NCBI RefSeq assembly: GCF_000800805.1
Contig: NZ_CP010070.1
Coordinates: 1,364,001-1,428,000 of the forward strand
Source: Candidatus Methanoplasma termitum
Lineage (GTDB): Archaea > Thermoplasmatota > Thermoplasmata > Methanomassiliicoccales > Methanomethylophilaceae
Direction of reading: 5' to 3'
DNA length: 64,000 nucleotides
Part shown: in pieces, positions 60,582 to 64,000 of the stretch
Layout: each line of letters begins with the position of its first letter
Numbering within the stretch: the stretch's first letter is position 1
The notes under the pieces: generated by a model
Databases searched by the model: none
The model's input: only the letters and a program-made list of their open reading frames with translations
What the model was told of the DNA's origin: nothing
Translations under genes and position numbers: made by a program

Positions 60582-62128
60582 GCCAGGATGAAAAGATCAA
60601 AGAACTCGGCCTGAGGATCATCACGGCAATCAAGAAGGGGGATGTAAAGGATCGGGAAGCCGTCCAAAGAATGAAGATCGAGCTCTGCGGAGAACTCGGT
60701 CTCACCGATGTGCCAGCTAACTCAAGCATCCTCAAAGAGGTTGCTCCGCAGGACAGAAAGTTGATAGAGCCCTTCTTAATAAAAAAGCCGATGCGGACCA
60801 TGAGCGGCGTTGCCGTCGTTGCCGTTATGACCTCCCCCCATCCGTGCCCGCACGGAAAATGCGCATACTGCCCGGGAGGGGTCGACAGCGGCTCTCCTCA
60901 ATCATATACAGGGAAAGAGCCTGCCGCAAGAAGAGCGGAGCGGAACAACTTCGATCCGTTCCTTCAGGTAAAGGACAGGATAGACCAACTGACCGCCATC
61001 GGCCATAAGACTGACAAAATAGACCTTATCATAATGGGCGGCACCTTTACTTCGAGAGAAAGAGAATACCAAGAGTGGTTCGTAAAAAGATGTCTTGATG
61101 CGATGAACGGAGAGGATTCGGAGGATATCAAAAATGCAAAGCAAAGGAACGAGACCTCCGAACACAGGTGCATCGGCCTGACAGTGGAGACCCGGCCGGA
61201 TGTCTTCGGCGATGAACAAATTGAAATGGCGATGATGCTCGGCGCGACGAGGGTTGAACTCGGCGTACAGATACTTGACGATGATGTCCTGGCACTGTCA
61301 AAAAGAGGCCATGGTGTAAAAGAGATAATCGATTCCACCAGGTCGTGTAAGGACCATGGCCTGAAGGTCTGCTACCACATAATGCCCGGACTGCCGGGCT
61401 CGACCCCGGAAAAGGACCTGGAATGTTTTAAGCGAGTGTTCGAAGATCCGGACTTCCGCCCGGATATGCTGAAATTCTACCCGACGCTTGTTATATCCGG
61501 CACAGAACTTTTTGACCTGTGGAAGAAAGGAGAATACACTCCATACGACGAGAGTACGGCGGTCGACCTCCTGTCAAAGATGAAGTCGATCGTTCCCGAA
61601 TACACCAGGATACAGAGGGTGGAAAGGGACATCCCGGCACCGCAGATAACAGCGGGTATAAAGACCAGTAACATACGCCAGGTGGTCCAGGAGAACATGG
61701 CCGCCCATGGGATGTCCTGCAGGTGCATCAGGTGCAGAGAAGTGGGACATACTAACCAAGTTCTTGATGACCCAGATCTTGTCAACCAAAAGGCTATGGA
61801 GTATGAAGCGAGCGAGGGGTTTGAAAGGTTCGTCTCGTTGGAATACAATGATTCGCTCATCGGTTATGTCAGACTGAGAACAGATGATACCGATACCGCA
61901 ACGATCAGAGAATTGAAAGTTTTCGGAAAGATCGCCTCTATCGGCTCCGAAGGAGAGGACTGGCAGCACAGAGGGTTCGGAAAGGAGCTGATGCTTGAGG
62001 CTGAACGTCTAGCAGTTCTTGACGGTAAGAAAAGGATGAGGATCAACAGCGGCATCGGCGTAAGAGGATACTACAGGGCATTGGGGTACGTGTTGGAAGA
62101 GCCGTATATGGTCAAGGACCTCAGTTGA
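60578..62128 (+). CDS. elp3: Elp3-type tRNA uridine(34) acetyltransferase
   Basis: A 516-residue archaeal Elp3 that makes cm5U at the wobble position. The radical SAM cluster is C90-PHGK-C95-AY-C98, with IIMGGTFTSRE and the Elp3 core LTVETRPDVFGDEQIEMAMMLGATRVELGVQ. The C-terminal GNAT domain ends in HRGFGKELMLEAERLA...GYYRALGYVLEEPYM. The central QITAGIKTSNIRQVV...CRCIRCREVGH is typical. It overlaps the regulator gene upstream by ATGA. Confidence 0.95.
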   Translation: MSQDEKIKELGLRIITAIKKGDVKDREAVQRMKIELCGELGLTDVPANSSILKEVAPQDRKLIEPFLIKKPMRTMSGVAVVAVMTSPHPCPHGKCAYCPGGVDSGSPQSYTGKEPAARRAERNNFDPFLQVKDRIDQLTAIGHKTDKIDLIIMGGTFTSREREYQEWFVKRCLDAMNGEDSEDIKNAKQRNETSEHRCIGLTVETRPDVFGDEQIEMAMMLGATRVELGVQILDDDVLALSKRGHGVKEIIDSTRSCKDHGLKVCYHIMPGLPGSTPEKDLECFKRVFEDPDFRPDMLKFYPTLVISGTELFDLWKKGEYTPYDESTAVDLLSKMKSIVPEYTRIQRVERDIPAPQITAGIKTSNIRQVVQENMAAHGMSCRCIRCREVGHTNQVLDDPDLVNQKAMEYEASEGFERFVSLEYNDSLIGYVRLRTDDTDTATIRELKVFGKIASIGSEGEDWQHRGFGKELMLEAERLAVLDGKKRMRINSGIGVRGYYRALGYVLEEPYMVKDLS

Positions 62129-62360
62129 TTATTATTTTGTTCCCGTCGAATCTTATACGGTCCGTCTCGACCACCAACCTGCCTTTGTCGTCGACCTTGT
62201 GCTCTTCTCCGATGACTTTCCCGGATGCCGAGACCAGGAGATATTTGATCGAACCATCGACGGTATCGATGACCAGATCCTCGAGCTTTCCCACCGTCCG
62301 TCCGGTGATGGTCTCCACTTCCTTGCCGATAATTTCTCTGCTGAAGATCTTATTGTCCAT
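62121..62360 (-). CDS. PRC-barrel domain protein
   Basis: A 79-residue PRC-barrel: FSREIIGKEVETITGRTVGKLEDLVIDTVDGSIKYLLVSASG...VETDRIRFDGNKIIIN. GGTGATCC, an almost complete anti-16S match, directly precedes the ATG at 62360 and overlaps the cdc48 stop, which decides this start over 62372. It is read right after cdc48, so it may be translationally coupled to it. Convergent with elp3 by 8 nt. Confidence 0.85.
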   Translation of the reverse strand: MDNKIFSREIIGKEVETITGRTVGKLEDLVIDTVDGSIKYLLVSASGKVIGEEHKVDDKGRLVVETDRIRFDGNKIIIN

Positions 62361-62364
62361 TGGA

Positions 62365-64000
62365 TCACCCATAGAATGGCTGGTCCTTCCAGCCAGTGTG
62401 AAGCTTTCTCATCTCTTTGCTCAGTGTTTCATACTTGACGAACGTTGATTCGTCGACAGATTGGTGCACCCTTTCCATTGCGTCCTTGAAATCCCTTTCG
62501 GTCACATACTGTGCGTTGTTGTCCCTGCGGTATGCGGATAATCCCGCCTCTCTGCACAATGCGGCGATGTCCGCTCCCACAAACCCATCGGTCATCTTTG
62601 CTATTGCAACAAGATCCACGTCCTTCAGCGGCATCTTCTCAGTGTGTACTTTGAGTATGCTCTTCCTTGCTTCCAGGTCCGGTTTCCCAACCAGTATCAT
62701 GCGGTCCATCCTGCCTGGCCTGAGAAGCGCCGGATCTATCATGTCAGGACGGTTGGTGGCCGCCATTATCATCACTCTGTTCATGCTTTCAATGCCGTCC
62801 ATTGAAGTAAGGAGCTGCGCAACGACCCTTTCCCAAGTCTGGGAGTCACCCTCCCCCCTTATGGGCGCTATTGAATCGATCTCGTCGAAGAAGATTATGC
62901 ACGGAGCCATCTGTTTGGCTTTTTTGAATATTTTTCTGATGGCTTGCTCCGACTCTCCCATCCACTTGCTGGCTATCTCCGGGCCGCTGATCGAAATGAA
63001 GTTCGCGCCGGACTCGTTCGCCACGGCCTTGGCGATCAGCGTCTTACCGGTACCCGGGGGGCCATATAGAAGGACGGCCTTGCCCGGCTCTATGCCGAGT
63101 CTCTCGAATGATTTTTGGCCCTCTATGGGGATGAACACTTCCTGTATCTCCTTTTTAATGTGTTCCAACCCACCGATATCCTTCCAGCGGACCTTCGGGA
63201 TCTCAACGAACAATTCTCTCATTCCGCTAGGTTCAACTTCCGCAAGAGCGTCGGCGAAGTCCGCCATGTCGACCTTCATAGCTTCTAATGTGGACTGCGG
63301 CACCGGCTTGTCAAGGTCCAGTTTGGACATGTGCTTGCTGAGACACTTCATTGCGGATTCCCTTGCAAGCGACGCAAGATCCGCGCCCACGAACCCCTGT
63401 GTCATCGAGGCGATCTCGTCTATCTTCACATCATCGGCCAACGGCATGTCCCTTGTATGGACTTCGAGGATGCTCTTCCTTCCCTGCATGTTCGGAACAC
63501 CGATCTCAATCTCCCGATCGAATCTTCCCGGCCTTCTCAGTGCCGGATCTATGGAATCCTCTCTGTTGGTCGCCCCTATCACGATCACGTTCCCCCTGCC
63601 GCCCATGCCGTCCATCAGCGTAAGGAGTTGAGCAACTACGCGCCTTTCCACTTCCCCATATGTGGAATCCCTGTTCGGTGCGATCGAATCTATCTCATCC
63701 AAGAAGATTATGCTCGGAGCCTTGTCCTCGGCGTTCTCAAATATCTTCCTAAGCCTTTCTTCGCTTTGGCCGTAGTATTTGCCCATGATCTCCGGCCCGC
63801 GTATCGAGTAGAACGATGCGCCTGACTCATTGGCGACGGCTTCTGCGATCAGGGTCTTTCCGGTACCGGGCGGCCCGTAAAGGAGCACACCTTTCGGCGC
63901 CGATATCCCCATCCTGTCGAACAGTTCCGGATGCTTGAGCGGGAGCTCGATCATCTCCCTTATCCTTTTCAATTCGTCATCCAATCCGCCTATGTCGTCA
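62365..64000 (-). CDS. cdc48: Cdc48/VCP-type AAA+ ATPase (N-terminus beyond the window)
   Basis: 545 residues of an archaeal Cdc48 (VAT) unfoldase. Both AAA modules are visible. D1 has [34 protein letters not shown] and [20 protein letters not shown]2 has [32 protein letters not shown] and [18 protein letters not shown]. The frame continues past the window edge ([20 protein letters not shown]), so the N-domain lies outside. It extracts and unfolds proteins with ATP, feeding the proteasome. The PRC-barrel gene follows directly. Confidence 0.96.
   Translation of the reverse strand, partial: DDIGGLDDELKRIREMIELPLKHPELFDRMGISAPKGVLLYGPPGTGKTLIAEAVANESGASFYSIRGPEIMGKYYGQSEERLRKIFENAEDKAPSIIFLDEIDSIAPNRDSTYGEVERRVVAQLLTLMDGMGGRGNVIVIGATNREDSIDPALRRPGRFDREIEIGVPNMQGRKSILEVHTRDMPLADDVKIDEIASMTQGFVGADLASLARESAMKCLSKHMSKLDLDKPVPQSTLEAMKVDMADFADALAEVEPSGMRELFVEIPKVRWKDIGGLEHIKKEIQEVFIPIEGQKSFERLGIEPGKAVLLYGPPGTGKTLIAKAVANESGANFISISGPEIASKWMGESEQAIRKIFKKAKQMAPCIIFFDEIDSIAPIRGEGDSQTWERVVAQLLTSMDGIESMNRVMIMAATNRPDMIDPALLRPGRMDRMILVGKPDLEARKSILKVHTEKMPLKDVDLVAIAKMTDGFVGADIAALCREAGLSAYRRDNNAQYVTERDFKDAMERVHQSVDESTFVKYETLSKEMRKLHTGWKDQPFYG

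Overview
The window is archaeal. The evidence is an archaeal RNA polymerase operon (rpoH-rpoB-rpoA1-rpoA2-rpl30e-nusA), a GINS replication subunit, the archaeal GatDE amidotransferase, aTrm56, archaeal Elp3, a translin-family protein and a Cdc48-type ATPase. Many starts look leaderless, with a TATA box about 25 nt before the start codon. RpoB is one unsplit chain, HypB implies nickel hydrogenases, and an STT3-like protein and DUF4143 ATPases are present. Together these fit a methanogen of the Thermoplasmata, most likely a host-associated Methanomassiliicoccales; that placement is inference. Base composition is near 50% GC, with two clearly AT-rich islands (about 25.1-26.7 kb and 42.3-45.3 kb).

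Layout. 1-3.3 kb: a Toprim-thymidylate kinase fusion (cut by the window start), DUF167, GINS, an MBL hydrolase and a CBS protein. 3.4-7.6 kb: tRNA-Lys(CTT) followed by an accessory zone with two DUF4143-type ATPases and an alpha/alpha-toroid protein. It is punctuated by imperfect copies of the tRNA 3' end, a 23-bp tandem repeat array and paired palindromes. 7.7-24.8 kb: a patchwork of GrpB, homoserine dehydrogenase, a frameshifted zinc-ribbon remnant, acetyltransferases, cupin, transglutaminase, a secreted ComEC-like MBL protein, a three-gene zinc-ribbon operon, membrane proteins, an MgtA-type pump, an anion permease, a HAD phosphatase and a zinc-finger/MBL pair. 24.9-26.7 kb: an AbrB-type protein and an AT-rich cassette ending in a YidD-like gene, unusual in archaea. 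26.7-34 kb: housekeeping genes (HemK-type methyltransferase, gatDE, hypB, purD, truA, translin family). 33.9-40.4 kb: cell-surface genes dominated by a 1912-residue STT3-like protein with divergent catalytic motifs and a huge extracellular tail. 40.5-42.3 kb: divergent pyrF and a radical SAM gene. 42.3-45.2 kb: an AT-rich four-gene operon that looks like a secreted toxin-like protein, two paralogous possible immunity proteins and a membrane-anchored trypsin-like protease. 45.4-54.3 kb: the RNA polymerase operon. 54.4-54.8 kb: tRNA-Lys(TTT), tRNA-Met(CAT) and tRNA-Asn(GTT). 54.9-64 kb: a DMT transporter, small regulators, trm56, an HD protein, two PRC-barrel proteins, a thioredoxin/thioredoxin-reductase-like/regulator operon, elp3, and cdc48 cut by the window end.

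The most promising undescribed system is the AT-rich operon at 42286-45241. The second is the tRNA-Lys-anchored accessory zone at 3.4-7.6 kb, where ATPase genes with their own repeat or palindrome operators sit between remnants of the tRNA 3' end.
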